DNA from: an uncultured Thermomicrobiaceae bacterium
GTDB taxonomy: Bacteria > Chloroflexota > Chloroflexia > Thermomicrobiales > Thermomicrobiaceae
DNA: 64,000 nt
Assembly (NCBI GenBank): GCA_938082375.1
Contig: CALKCJ010000002.1
Span: 40,075-104,074, forward strand
Direction of reading: 5' to 3'
The position numbers and the translations under genes were made by a program. Below are positions 24,643 through 33,179 of this stretch, piece by piece (the stretch's first letter is position 1; every line of letters begins with the position of its first letter). The notes beneath the pieces were generated by a model. It was not told the origin of the DNA. It saw nothing but the letters and a program-made list of their open reading frames with translations, and made no database searches.

Positions 24643-25565
24643 CGGACACGCTCCTCCACAGCCTCCGGCTGCCGCTGGTAGTACCGCATGAAGACGCTAT
24701 CCAGATCGGGCGGCGCGTAGATCAGGTCGGCGACCGGGAGTTCGCTGAGCCGGCGCAGGAGCGCCGGCAGCCCGCCCGAGACGCCGAGTTCGACCCAGCG
24801 ACCCTCCTCGCGGCACTGGAGCACCTGGACGCCAGCGATCCCGGCAAGCTGAGCCAGGTCGACTGGCTCAGAGAAAGTGACTTCCATACGCCGTGTGCGT
24901 TGCCGCTTCAGCTCGTCGATCGTGGCGACCGCCACCAGCAGGCCATCCCGGATGATGCCGACCCGATCGGCGACCCGCTCCACCTCAGGGAGCAGGTGAG
25001 AGGAGAGGAAGATCGTTTTCCCGCGGTTTCGTTCCTCGCGTAGCAGCGCGAGGAGCTCGCTCTGCATCAGCGGGTCGAGCCCACTTGAGGGTTCGTCCAG
25101 CAGGAGCAGCGGCGGGTCGTGCATGAGCGCCTGGACGAGGGCCAGCTTCTGCCGGTTGCCTCGGGACAGATGCTTGATCTGACGGCTCAGCTCGACCTCG
25201 AACCGCTCCACCAGCATCCGGCGTCGGGCAGCATCGACGCTACGCCGGAAGCCGGCCAGGAAATCGAGGAACTGGGCGCCGGTCATCCCCTCGTAGAGCC
25301 GCACGTCACCCGGTACATACCCGATATGTCTCTTGACCGACGCGGCATCATGCCAAGAGTCGAGGCCGAAGAGCCGGGCGCTGCCGCGCGTGGGGCGGAT
25401 CAACCCCATGAGTAGGCGGATGGTGGTCGTCTTGCCGGCCCCGTTCGGGCCCAGGAAGCCGAAGATCTCGCCGCGTTCGACCGTGAAGCAGAGATCCTCG
25501 ACGCCTCGATCCCTCCCGTAGAACCGGGTGAGCCCCTCAACCTGAATCGGATGGCTGTCCATCAT
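24639..25565 (-). CDS. ABC exporter ATP-binding protein
   Basis: A 308-residue ATPase subunit. It has Walker A GPNGAGKTTT, the Q-loop region GYVPGDVRLYEGMTG, the signature LSRGNRQKLALVQAL (LSRGN replaces LSGGQ), Walker B LLLLDEPSSGLDPL and the switch His in LSSHLLPEVE. The C-terminal 80 residues form the extra domain seen in drug and antibiotic exporters. The ATG at 25565 was chosen because GGAGGG lies six bases upstream; other ATG codons lie nearby. Its start lies inside the end of the TetR gene, so regulator, ATPase and permease form one operon. Confidence 0.87.
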   Translation of the reverse strand: MMDSHPIQVEGLTRFYGRDRGVEDLCFTVERGEIFGFLGPNGAGKTTTIRLLMGLIRPTRGSARLFGLDSWHDAASVKRHIGYVPGDVRLYEGMTGAQFLDFLAGFRRSVDAARRRMLVERFEVELSRQIKHLSRGNRQKLALVQALMHDPPLLLLDEPSSGLDPLMQSELLALLREERNRGKTIFLSSHLLPEVERVADRVGIIRDGLLVAVATIDELKRQRTRRMEVTFSEPVDLAQLAGIAGVQVLQCREEGRWVELGVSGGLPALLRRLSELPVADLIYAPPDLDSVFMRYYQRQPEAVEERVR

Positions 25566-26256
25566 CCACATCCCTCCGCAGTCCACGGAGTTCTTCGTAT
25601 TGTTGCGTCACTTCCGCCACATACTCGCGTACCAGGCGCTTGCCGGCTTCCTTGTCTCCACCCCCCTCCGGAGCCAGGCTACGCTGCACGACGTCGGCCA
25701 GGGCTGCCGCCACCTCATCCGGCGGAGGCGCGATGGCGGCGGGGATCAGTGTCCCCGCGCTGGCGAGACCGAGCGACCACATGGTGAGCAGGTACGCGAT
25801 CGTCTCCGGCCGCAGGTCAGAGCGGACGAGGCCAGCCGCCTGCATCCGCTCGACGAGCGCTCGCGCGGCCTGGAACCGCATCTGGTAGTAGTCGGGCCCG
25901 AGGCGGCGCAGGTAGTCGCCCAGCACCTGGTTGTCGGAGGTAAGGACGGCGCGCACGAACGGGTTGGCGAACGTCACCAGGAGGCTGTGTCGATAGATCG
26001 AGCCGATGGTGCCTCCCTCCGGATCGGCTTCCAGGCGTCGGAGGAAGTCCTCGGCCACGCGCCGGACTTCTCGGTAGAGCAGGGCTTCGGCCAGCACCTC
26101 CTTGCTCGGCCAGTAGAGGTAAAGGGTGCCTTTGGCCACGCCGGCCTCGCGGGCGATCTCGTCGACCGTGGTCTTGTCGTAGCCATAGCGAACGAAGAGC
26201 CGGGCAGCAGTGTCGAGAATCCGTTCGGCGCGTTCCTGGCGGCCAGGACGTGGCAT
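25537..26256 (-). CDS. TetR family transcriptional regulator of the ABC exporter operon
   Basis: A 239-residue regulator. The N-terminal helix-turn-helix is standard: RILDTAARLFVRYGYDKTTV, then IAREAGVAKGTLYLYWPSKE, residues 12-55. The ligand-binding half is helical and not specific to a known subgroup. It is the first gene of a three-gene operon with the ABC exporter, overlapping the ATPase gene by 29 bases, so it most likely represses its own operon and is relieved by the exported compound. A candidate operator lies 24 bases upstream of its start. Confidence 0.85.
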   Translation of the reverse strand: MPRPGRQERAERILDTAARLFVRYGYDKTTVDEIAREAGVAKGTLYLYWPSKEVLAEALLYREVRRVAEDFLRRLEADPEGGTIGSIYRHSLLVTFANPFVRAVLTSDNQVLGDYLRRLGPDYYQMRFQAARALVERMQAAGLVRSDLRPETIAYLLTMWSLGLASAGTLIPAAIAPPPDEVAAALADVVQRSLAPEGGGDKEAGKRLVREYVAEVTQQYEELRGLRRDVDDGQPSDSG

Positions 26257-26279
26257 CGTCGAACCTCATGACCGAATAG

Positions 26280-26291
26280 GACTAATCAGTC
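26280..26291. promoter_or_regulatory. Candidate TetR operator
   Basis: GACTAATCAGTC is a near-palindrome (GACT-NNNN-AGTC) 24 bases before the regulator ATG. A wider symmetry, TGAC to GTCA, spans 26270-26293. On the minus strand TTGTAC and TATTCG with 18 bases between them flank it, so a repressor here would block a promoter. All of this is by eye. Confidence 0.4.
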
Positions 26292-26377
26292 AAATCGTAC
26301 AACAGCTCAGACTGAGCGGCAAGCCCTAGGCAGTGGTCCGCGCTGCGAGTCGATCACATTCTGACCACCTCAACCCC

Positions 26378-26412
26378 TGCCCTCTCGCCCGTGCCGCGCG
26401 GGCGAGTGGGCA
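26378..26412. repeat. REP-like palindrome, diverged copy
   Basis: Arms TGCCCTCTCGCCCG and CGGGCGAGTGGGCA pair with one mismatch around a seven-base loop. The sequence resembles the CCCTCTCCCGC/GCGGGAGAGGG elements near 39.7 kb, with a few changes, so it may be an older copy of the same dispersed repeat. Confidence 0.5.
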
Positions 26413-26477
26413 ACGTACGGGCACCGAGCCGCGAGTGGCCCGCGTTCGCCCCTGGCCTTGCCTCGCAGACACGAGGC

Positions 26478-26486
26478 TGCTATGGT
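26478..26486 (+). promoter_or_regulatory. Extended -10 box of the secreted repeat protein
   Basis: TGCTATGGT fits the TG-N-TA-NNN-T pattern. The start site would be near 26493, 77 bases before the ATG. No good -35 is seen. Confidence 0.35.
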
Positions 26487-26569
26487 GGGTACGTACAGCC
26501 GAGCCTGGCAGTGCGCCCAGGGGACCACGCGCGTTCCGGTGCCGTGTGTCCAAGGGAAGGGGAAGGGCT

Positions 26570-28378
26570 ATGACGATCGCGGCGAGGGAGAAGACGGTCC
26601 GCACCAGGCTATCCTGGATGGTGGCCTTCACACTGGCAGCACTGATAGCCGCCTGGTCGCCGCCCAGCGTGTCAGCCCAGTTGGCGGCCGACGGCTGGGA
26701 ATTTGCGCCCCGGCAGTGCCCCGGCGGTGGCGGATTCGGCCTCGGCGAGTTCGTGAACGGCCCGGGCATCCCACCGAGTGGGAGCGGCAGCTTCGCCTTT
26801 TCTTTTGCCAGCACTGACATCGCGTGGTCACAGCTCCACCAGGGCGGGCTCGACGGCGTTCCGCTCGCCAGCCTACACTCCCTCACCTATTGGACCTTCG
26901 TCGAGACGCTCGGCAGCCAGGCTGCTCCGTACCTTATGCTGCAGGTCGATCTGAACAACGATGGCCTGCCCGACGACCAGCTCGTCTACCTGCCAAACCT
27001 GAACGCGAACGTGACGCCACTGGTGTGGCAGACGTGGGACGCACTCGACGGGGTGTGGTGGTCGCTGAACGGGCGCGCCGGAATGACCCAGGCCAGTCCC
27101 CAGCCGCTGAGCGTCTATCTGGCGACCTACCCCAACGCGACACTGGCCAATGCCGTCGACATCGGCGCGTTGGTCGTCGCAGCCGGTTGTCTCGGCGGCG
27201 TCTCCTGGTCCTCGTGGCGGGGAGCCGTGGACGGGTTGAGGCTCGCCTACGGTACGGTCAGCATTGCCTGGGACTTCGAACCGACCGGGGTCGTGACGAC
27301 GCGGCAAGGGGTTCCTAGCGGGCCGCTCGTCCTGACGAACCTCACCCCCGCTCCCTGGAGCACGGTGGCGCCGGGTGAGGTGACCGTCGCCGTCAACGTC
27401 CGGAGCAGCAGCCCGATCACGCAGATCACGCTGACGCTTAACGGCCAGCAGCTCGCGCCGGAGATCGCGGGCCCCAGCCGCTTCCAGCTCAGCGCCTCCA
27501 CCGAGGTCAGGCTCCAGCCCGGGCTCTACCAGGTGCTGGCGACGGCTCGGGATCGCTCAGGTCGGACTGCGAACACCATGTGGCAGTTCGTCGTCTCCAA
27601 CAACCCGAACGATAGCTGGTGGTTCCTGGCCGACGGCACTCCGAGGCGGGCCGAGATTGAAGCCACGCTGCGCAGCCTGGTGGAGGCGTTCCGCTGGCAC
27701 CTCTACGGCGAGACGTGGGACGGCGTCTACCACGGTGAGATGCCGACGCATGCCCAGGTCTCAGCCGGCTCGATCCGCTTCGACGCCCTCACCCCGTCCC
27801 GCTACGCTACGCTCTCCCCGGGGCCGGTGCGGATCGCGGCACACGTGACCTCAGGCGCTCCGATCACGAGCTTCCAGCTCTCGCTCAACGGCCAACCGCT
27901 TGCGGTCGAGATCGGCGGGCCGAGCAACACCGACCAGACCGCCTTCATCGAGCGCACGCTGGTCGCCGGCAGCTACGCCGTCAGCGCGCGGGTGCAGAAC
28001 GCGCGCGGAGAGGCGTTGACGGTGACCTGGGGCTTCGTCGTCTCGCCGCTGGCAGCCGAAAGCCACTGGTTCACCGCCGACGGGCGCATGAAGACCGAGG
28101 CCGTCTCGCGCTCACTCAAGGCGCTGGTGGAAGCCTTCCGCTGGCACTTCTACGGCCAGTCCTGGGACGGCCGGCCTCATCCCGAACTGCCGACCCATGC
28201 CACGGTCGTGACCGGCCCGCAGCCGATCGATCCTTGGTTCACCGCCGACGGCCGGCCGATCCCACAGAACATCGCGGCGACACTCCGCAGCCTGGTGGAG
28301 GCGTTCCGCTGGCACTTCTGGGCCTATAGCTGGGACGGTCAGCCCCATTTCACCGACATCCCTACCCACGCCGAGTGA
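26570..28378 (+). CDS. Secreted protein with Ig-like domains and three copies of an unrecognised repeat
   Basis: A 602-residue protein with a signal peptide (positive start, hydrophobic VAFTLAALIAAW, cleavage after SVSA near residue 37). The N-terminal 200 residues form an unknown beta-rich domain with three Cys. Two similar Ig-like domains follow, about residues 250-345 and 400-490, each with SPITQITLTLNGQ or APITSFQLSLNGQ. Three copies of a 45-residue unit lie at about residues 347-393, 497-543 and 553-602. Each unit reads WF-x-ADG, then LRSLVEAFRWH, then WDG-x-x-H, then PTHA. I do not recognise the unit. Its aromatic and His content suggests sugar, metal or cell-wall binding, which is inference. 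Start ATG 26570 follows AAGGGGAAGGG. Confidence 0.75.
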   Translation: MTIAAREKTVRTRLSWMVAFTLAALIAAWSPPSVSAQLAADGWEFAPRQCPGGGGFGLGEFVNGPGIPPSGSGSFAFSFASTDIAWSQLHQGGLDGVPLASLHSLTYWTFVETLGSQAAPYLMLQVDLNNDGLPDDQLVYLPNLNANVTPLVWQTWDALDGVWWSLNGRAGMTQASPQPLSVYLATYPNATLANAVDIGALVVAAGCLGGVSWSSWRGAVDGLRLAYGTVSIAWDFEPTGVVTTRQGVPSGPLVLTNLTPAPWSTVAPGEVTVAVNVRSSSPITQITLTLNGQQLAPEIAGPSRFQLSASTEVRLQPGLYQVLATARDRSGRTANTMWQFVVSNNPNDSWWFLADGTPRRAEIEATLRSLVEAFRWHLYGETWDGVYHGEMPTHAQVSAGSIRFDALTPSRYATLSPGPVRIAAHVTSGAPITSFQLSLNGQPLAVEIGGPSNTDQTAFIERTLVAGSYAVSARVQNARGEALTVTWGFVVSPLAAESHWFTADGRMKTEAVSRSLKALVEAFRWHFYGQSWDGRPHPELPTHATVVTGPQPIDPWFTADGRPIPQNIAATLRSLVEAFRWHFWAYSWDGQPHFTDIPTHAE

Positions 28379-28493
28379 GCGAGCGCGCAGCATTGTTCTC
28401 GTATACCCTTCAGTGTCCTCTCCTGCCCCGGTGCCGGAGCAGGAGGGGATCGGTGTTTGGCCTTCGTCCACACAGAGAGGGTGAACGGCGCAC

Positions 28494-29168
28494 ATGGATT
28501 GGAAGCGATGGAGCGCTTTACTGGTGCTGACGGCACTCGTCGTGGCCGGTTGCCGAGCGGGAAATAACCGCGCGACCCCGATGCCAGCGGGCGAAGCGAC
28601 GCCTACCCGGCCGGCAGCGACGCCGACGGTCGCGGCGACCCTACCCGCGTCACCGGTACAGCAGCCCCCGACACCGGCACCGACCCTGCCGACCGGGACT
28701 GTCTTTGTCCAGCCGCCAGACGCCTACCTGGTAGCACGGGGCGGTGAGCAAAAGGCATCCTTCGGCGCCTTCTACTGGGTACACGAGAGCGGCTACGCGG
28801 CCCAGGTGACCTCGCGCGGGTTCGAGATCCAGCCTCAGCCGCTCGAAGTGCAGGCCGGCGAGACGGTGCAAGTCGAGCTCCGCGGCGGCCCCGTGCCGGA
28901 GAAGGTGACGCTCGACGTCTTCCCCCAGGAGGGCAACAAGGACCGGATCGCGCCGCAGGAAGGCGCGATGGTGGCCTTTATCCCCAGGACGGAACCGATT
29001 GTGTCCACCGAGCTGGCCGGCTCAGACGGGCGCTACTCCTGGACGGCAGAGGTCTCCCCAGGAATCTACTTCGTCCGGCTTCGCGTCGAATGGCCGGAGC
29101 CAACCAGGAACCCGGTTCCTGGCCGCAAGCCGACAGCTGAGTATTCCTTCTTCATCACAGTGCAGTAG
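28494..29168 (+). CDS. Lipoprotein, putative
   Basis: A 224-residue protein with a lipoprotein signal: hydrophobic LLVLTALVVAGC with the lipobox VAGC, Cys at residue 20. A Thr/Pro/Ala-rich stalk of about 45 residues follows, then a single beta-rich domain (FGAFYWVHESGYAAQVTSRG, EVQAGETVQVELRGGPVPEK, GRYSWTAEVSPGIYFVRLRV) that looks like an Ig or cupredoxin-type sandwich without the copper ligands of true cupredoxins. I do not recognise a family. It lies 115 bases after the secreted repeat protein on the same strand, and both are surface proteins, so a shared role at the cell surface is possible. Confidence 0.7.
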   Translation: MDWKRWSALLVLTALVVAGCRAGNNRATPMPAGEATPTRPAATPTVAATLPASPVQQPPTPAPTLPTGTVFVQPPDAYLVARGGEQKASFGAFYWVHESGYAAQVTSRGFEIQPQPLEVQAGETVQVELRGGPVPEKVTLDVFPQEGNKDRIAPQEGAMVAFIPRTEPIVSTELAGSDGRYSWTAEVSPGIYFVRLRVEWPEPTRNPVPGRKPTAEYSFFITVQ

Positions 29169-29370
29169 CCAGCGCGCCTCGCGTGGTGCCCACCGCCGGG
29201 GACTCACACGAACTCCGGCGAGCGGCACGCCCGCTCGCTGAGAACCACCTGACGCGTCAAGCGCGGTAGCCCTCAGCACATCTCCTGTGCTCCGGCTGGA
29301 GAGAGGGGTCGCCTGCGTGTCACACTTGGAGCGTCGGCGGTGTTCTAGCGAGTGAGTGCAGGGCGGGTGG

Positions 29371-29958
29371 ATGGGTGCGATGGCTCTAGCCCAGGGGAAC
29401 CTCCTGGATGACCCGGCGCTGGTGCGGGGAGCGCGAGCAGGCGAGGAAGTGGCGTTCGCTGAGCTCTTCGAGCGGTACTATGGCCTTGTGTACCGGCTCG
29501 CGATCCGGCTGTCCGGCTCTGCTGAAGAGGCGGAAGATCTGGCTCAGGAGGTGTTCGTGCGACTGTACCAGCACCCACCAGCGCTCGCAGAGGGCGAGAG
29601 CCTGCGTCCCTGGCTCTACCGGGTCACCGCCAACCTGGGGCTGAACGCGCTTCGCGCCCGCCGCCGGTATCACGCCCGGCTGCTCCGCTGGTTTCGCCTG
29701 GAGTGGCCGCTGAGCCGGGGGGCGGCCGCGCGAGAGCTGGAGCAGCGCGAGGCGTCCGAGCTGGCGCGCGAGCTCTTGGCAGCGCTGCCGGAGCGCGACC
29801 GGCTCATCCTGGTGCTGCGCCACAGCGGGCTCACGTATGAGGAGATCGCTTCAGCCCTGGGTGTGCAGCCAAGCTCCGTTGGGACACTGCTCGCACGGGC
29901 CGAACGACGTGTGCGCCAGCGCTATCGAGCGCTGCACCCGGCCGAGACAGAGGAGTAA
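29371..29958 (+). CDS. ECF-type sigma-70 factor
   Basis: A 195-residue sigma factor with both regions intact. Region 2: FAELFERYYGLVYRLAIRL, then EEAEDLAQEVFVRLYQ and LRPWLYRVTANLGLNALRA. Region 4: LLAALPERDRLILVLRHSG, then LTYEEIASALGVQPSSVGTL and RAERRVRQRYRAL. It is followed eight bases later by a zinc-finger anti-sigma gene, the standard arrangement for a membrane-stress regulon. The start is uncertain among GTG 29356, ATG 29371 and ATG 29380; none has a strong ribosome site. Confidence 0.87.
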   Translation: MGAMALAQGNLLDDPALVRGARAGEEVAFAELFERYYGLVYRLAIRLSGSAEEAEDLAQEVFVRLYQHPPALAEGESLRPWLYRVTANLGLNALRARRRYHARLLRWFRLEWPLSRGAAARELEQREASELARELLAALPERDRLILVLRHSGLTYEEIASALGVQPSSVGTLLARAERRVRQRYRALHPAETEE

Positions 29959-29965
29959 TGAGGCG

Positions 29966-31141
29966 ATGCTGCAACGACGGTCGTGCCCTGGCATCGGCGA
30001 GCTGCGCGTGTTGCTCGATGAAGGCGAACAGATCCTCGCACCTGCCGTGCGCGCGCATCTCCGTCACTGCCCTGCCTGTCGACGACTGGTCCGCCAGCTC
30101 TCGCAGTCCGCTGAGGTGGCCCGCCGGGTGGTCGATGCCGCGGCGCCGGAGGCGACCCCCGACCCGGCGCTGGCCTACCGCCGCTGGCGGCAGCGCCTGC
30201 GCGAGCCACAGATGAACAGTGGTCTCCAACGAAAGGAAGGAGCCTCGATGCACTACCGACGTGTCACCCAGGCGCGATTGGCGGTGAGCGGCATCGCCAT
30301 CGCCGCAGTGCTGGCCCTCGTCATCACGCTGACGCCCTTCGGCGCTCTAGCCGACGAGTTCGTCAACCGCTTCCGGGTGCAGCAGTTCGCCGCGATCACG
30401 GTTCCGATGGAGACGCTTGCGGCTCTGACGGCACAGGCCGAGCTGCTGCCTCCCGAGCAGCGGGAGGCGATGCACCAGGAACTGGAGCAGATCGCCCAGT
30501 TCACCACCACCTTCGACAAGGGGAGCCTGCGCGAGGTCAGCTCGCTCGACGAGGCAACGGCCCTCCTCGGTCGAAAGCCGGCCACGCCGCGTGAGCTTCC
30601 GGCGAATGTGAGCGGGGTATCGCCGCGCTTCTTCGTCGGCGAGGCGGGGACGGCTTCGGTGACGATCGACGTGGCCCGTGCCCACGAGATGCTGGCCCGC
30701 CTGGGTCTTCAGTTCGCCTCGCTCCCCGACCCAGCGGTGACTCCGACGGTGACGGTCACGCTCAACGTGCCGGCCTCGGCGGCGCAGGTCTACGAGAGCG
30801 GTGACCAGAAGCTGGTCGTGGCCGAGATGGACAGTCCCGAGCTGCTCCTGCCGGAGACGATCGACCCCGAGCTGCTGCGGGAAGACCTCCTCTCGCTGCC
30901 CGGCTTGCCACCCGAACTGGTGGCGCAGATCCGGGCAGTGCGCGACTGGCGGGAGACGCTGATCATCCCCATCCCGGCTGACGCGACGACGCGGCCGGTC
31001 ACGCTCCACGGCGTGTCCGGGCTGCTGATCGAGGCCCCGGACGGCTCGGCCGTCCTCTGGCAGAAAGACGGTGTGCTACACGCGGTAGGCGGAACGGTCG
31101 ACGGAGTGACCGCGCTCTCGGTCGCCGAGTCGGTGCGATAG
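29966..31141 (+). CDS. Zinc-finger anti-sigma factor with extracytoplasmic domain
   Basis: A 391-residue protein. Residues 10-45 carry the ZAS-type motif HLRHCPACRRL (H-x3-C-x2-C), which would hold the sigma factor in the cytoplasm. One membrane segment follows (VSGIAIAAVLALVITLTPFG, about residues 108-127). The C-terminal 260 residues face outward and have no recognised enzyme motif, but resemble other Chloroflexi anti-sigma outer domains (VTVTLNVPASAAQVYE, VSGLLIEAPDGSAVLW). An in-frame ATG at 30248 with GGAAGGAG five bases before it could start a second product that keeps the membrane and outer part but lacks the zinc finger. Operon with the preceding sigma gene. Confidence 0.75.
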   Translation: MLQRRSCPGIGELRVLLDEGEQILAPAVRAHLRHCPACRRLVRQLSQSAEVARRVVDAAAPEATPDPALAYRRWRQRLREPQMNSGLQRKEGASMHYRRVTQARLAVSGIAIAAVLALVITLTPFGALADEFVNRFRVQQFAAITVPMETLAALTAQAELLPPEQREAMHQELEQIAQFTTTFDKGSLREVSSLDEATALLGRKPATPRELPANVSGVSPRFFVGEAGTASVTIDVARAHEMLARLGLQFASLPDPAVTPTVTVTLNVPASAAQVYESGDQKLVVAEMDSPELLLPETIDPELLREDLLSLPGLPPELVAQIRAVRDWRETLIIPIPADATTRPVTLHGVSGLLIEAPDGSAVLWQKDGVLHAVGGTVDGVTALSVAESVR

Positions 31142-31203
31142 GGCGCGCCCACCAGCCCAACGGGTAGCATGTTGCCTTCCTTCCTCTCCCCGCCCCACTT
31201 CCA

Positions 31204-31246
31204 GACCCCGCGGTGGCCGGAGAAAGGCACTGACCGCCGCGGGGTC
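31204..31246. terminator. Hairpin after the anti-sigma gene
   Basis: Perfect ten-base arms GACCCCGCGG and CCGCGGGGTC enclose a 23-base loop, 62 bases after the stop codon. There is no T-run. Confidence 0.45.
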
Positions 31247-31273
31247 AGCCGCACCTGAGGCCCGGGATCGCCG

Positions 31274-31282
31274 TGCTAAGAT
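31274..31282 (+). promoter_or_regulatory. Extended -10 box of the second ABC exporter
   Basis: TGCTAAGAT fits TG-N-TATAAT with four of six core matches. Predicted start near 31289 gives a leader of about 46 bases to ATG 31335. No -35 match is visible. Confidence 0.4.
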
Positions 31283-31334
31283 CGAGCGGGGCGCGCGCTC
31301 TTCTGGAGAAGCCTGTAAGCCTGAGGGATCCACG

Positions 31335-32309
31335 ATGATCGCTACCGGTGCGGAGCGGCACCAGGCACAACCGATCTCTGTGACGCCCGTCATCGAGGCC
31401 TTCGGCCTGCGCAAGGTCTACGGCGACCGGGTCGCGGTCGAGGACTTGAGCCTCGAGGTGCACGCGGGCGAAGTCTTCGGCTTCCTCGGCCCGAACGGTG
31501 CCGGCAAGACGACGTCGGTCAAGATGCTGGTGGGGTTGATCCAGCCGACAGCCGGCACGGCGCGCATCCTCGGCCGGCCGCTGGGAGATCTCGAGGCTCG
31601 CCGCCAGATCGGCTTCCTCCCTGAGCTGTTCCGCTTCCACGACTGGCTGCGCGGCGAAGAACTGCTCGATTTGCACGGCAAGCTCTACGGGATGAGCCGC
31701 CAGGAACGCCGCCGCCGCATCCCTGAGGTGCTGGCGCTGGTCGGGCTGGCCGGCGTGGGCCACCTCCGCGTGCGCGCCTATTCCAAAGGGATGCAGCAGC
31801 GCATCGGCATCGCGCAGGCGCTGCTGAACAACCCGCGCGTCGTCTTCCTCGACGAGCCGACCTCGGCGCTCGACCCCCTCGGCCGCCGCGACGTGCGCGA
31901 GCTGATCCTACGGCTGAAGTCAGAGGGGGTAACTGTCTTCCTCAACTCGCACCTGCTCAGCGAGGTCGAGAGCGTCTGCGACCGGGTGGCGATCGTCAAC
32001 CACGGCCGGGTGGTCGCGACTGGGCCGATGAGCGAGCTCTTGAGCCGCGAGCTGACGATCGAGTTCCGGCTCGGCGCGCTGCCGGACGGCGTCGTCGGTG
32101 GGCTCACTGCCTATGTGCAGGTCGAGGCGGTCACCGACGGCCCGCGCCCAGTGGTCGTCGCCCGTGCCCCGGACGAGGCCGCGATCGCCCGGGCGGTCGA
32201 CTACCTGGTGCGCTCCGGCGCGCCGGTCTATGGCGTGGTGCCGGAGCGCCGCACGCTGGAAGACGTGTTCGTCGACATCGTCAGTCGCGAGGGCGCGGAG
32301 CCGCGATGA
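31335..32309 (+). CDS. ABC transporter ATP-binding protein
   Basis: A 324-residue ATPase subunit: Walker A GPNGAGKTTS, Q-loop near GFLPELFRFHDWL, signature YSKGMQQRIGIAQALL, Walker B VVFLDEPTSALDPLG, switch His in LNSHLLSEVE. The ABC-2 type exporter family has the same extra C-terminal domain of about 90 residues. Its stop overlaps the start of the permease gene (ATGA). The starting 17 residues are not conserved-looking, so the real start could be a little later. Substrate unknown. Confidence 0.87.
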   Translation: MIATGAERHQAQPISVTPVIEAFGLRKVYGDRVAVEDLSLEVHAGEVFGFLGPNGAGKTTSVKMLVGLIQPTAGTARILGRPLGDLEARRQIGFLPELFRFHDWLRGEELLDLHGKLYGMSRQERRRRIPEVLALVGLAGVGHLRVRAYSKGMQQRIGIAQALLNNPRVVFLDEPTSALDPLGRRDVRELILRLKSEGVTVFLNSHLLSEVESVCDRVAIVNHGRVVATGPMSELLSRELTIEFRLGALPDGVVGGLTAYVQVEAVTDGPRPVVVARAPDEAAIARAVDYLVRSGAPVYGVVPERRTLEDVFVDIVSREGAEPR

Positions 32310-33160
32310 AGGTGCTGGTCATCGCCCAGCTCACCTTCCGGGAAGGGCTGCGCAAGAAGCTGGTGTGGGGCGTGCTGCTCCTCAGCCTGCTCTTCGTCGT
32401 CCTCTACATCTGGGGGTTCCACCTCTTCGTCCAGGACTGGCGGGAGATGGAGGCGCGCCGGGCTGCCCGCGGGGTGCCGCCGGGGACGTACGAAATCTTC
32501 GCCAGCGCGATGGTCTTGCTGGGCCTCTGGACGGTGAACTTCCTCAGCGGGGTGATGACCATCTTCGCCTCGGTCGGCACGATCGCCAGCGAGATCGACG
32601 CCGGGACGCTTCAGGCGATCGTCCCCAAGCCGATCCGCCGCTGGGAGATCGTGCTCGGTAAGTACCTCGGATTCGCGGGCATGCTAGCGCTCTACATCGT
32701 CGCTATGGTGGCGGCGGTCGTCCTGACCGCCCGCTTCGTCGGGGATTACATGCCTCCGAACGTCGTGCAGGGCACCTTGCTGATTGTCCTGGTGATGCTG
32801 ATCCTGCTCAGCCTGACCGTCTTCGGCAGCACGTTCCTCAGCACTGTCACCAACGGCGTGGTGGTCTTCATGCTCTATGGCCTGGCCATCACCGGCGGGC
32901 TGGTCGAGCAGATCGGTACCGCGCTGGACAACGACGTCTTGATCCGCATCGGCGTGATCAGCTCGATCGTGGTGCCGAGCGACAGCATGTGGCGGCTCGC
33001 CAGCTACCTCCTCCAGCCGCGGCTGGCGGTCAACTTCCTGGGGCCGAACCCCTTCGGCACCACCACACCGCCGAGCGCCTTCGCGGTACAGTATGCGGTG
33101 GCCTACGCCTTTGCCCTCCTGCTGGCCGCAATACTCGTCTTCCGGAAGCGAGATCTCTAG
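32306..33160 (+). CDS. ABC-2 type permease
   Basis: A 284-residue membrane protein with six predicted segments: near residues 20-40, 70-92, 113-140, 150-175, 183-200 and 260-278. The cytoplasmic loop SEIDAGTLQAIVPKPIRRWE after the second segment is typical of NosY/ABC-2 permeases, where it contacts the ATPase. It is translationally coupled to the ATPase upstream and followed after 19 bases by the metallo-beta-lactamase-fold gene, which may share the transcript. Confidence 0.85.
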   Translation: MKVLVIAQLTFREGLRKKLVWGVLLLSLLFVVLYIWGFHLFVQDWREMEARRAARGVPPGTYEIFASAMVLLGLWTVNFLSGVMTIFASVGTIASEIDAGTLQAIVPKPIRRWEIVLGKYLGFAGMLALYIVAMVAAVVLTARFVGDYMPPNVVQGTLLIVLVMLILLSLTVFGSTFLSTVTNGVVVFMLYGLAITGGLVEQIGTALDNDVLIRIGVISSIVVPSDSMWRLASYLLQPRLAVNFLGPNPFGTTTPPSAFAVQYAVAYAFALLLAAILVFRKRDL

Positions 33161-33179
33161 CCGAGCGAAAGGCTCTGTC

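Larger units (their letters stand above)
26257..26569. other. Intergenic region between tetR and the secreted repeat protein
   Basis: This 313-base divergent gap holds the candidate TetR operator at 26280-26291, an imperfect 35-base palindrome at 26378-26412 and an extended -10 box at 26478-26486. The open frames that cross it have no protein character. Confidence 0.5.
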
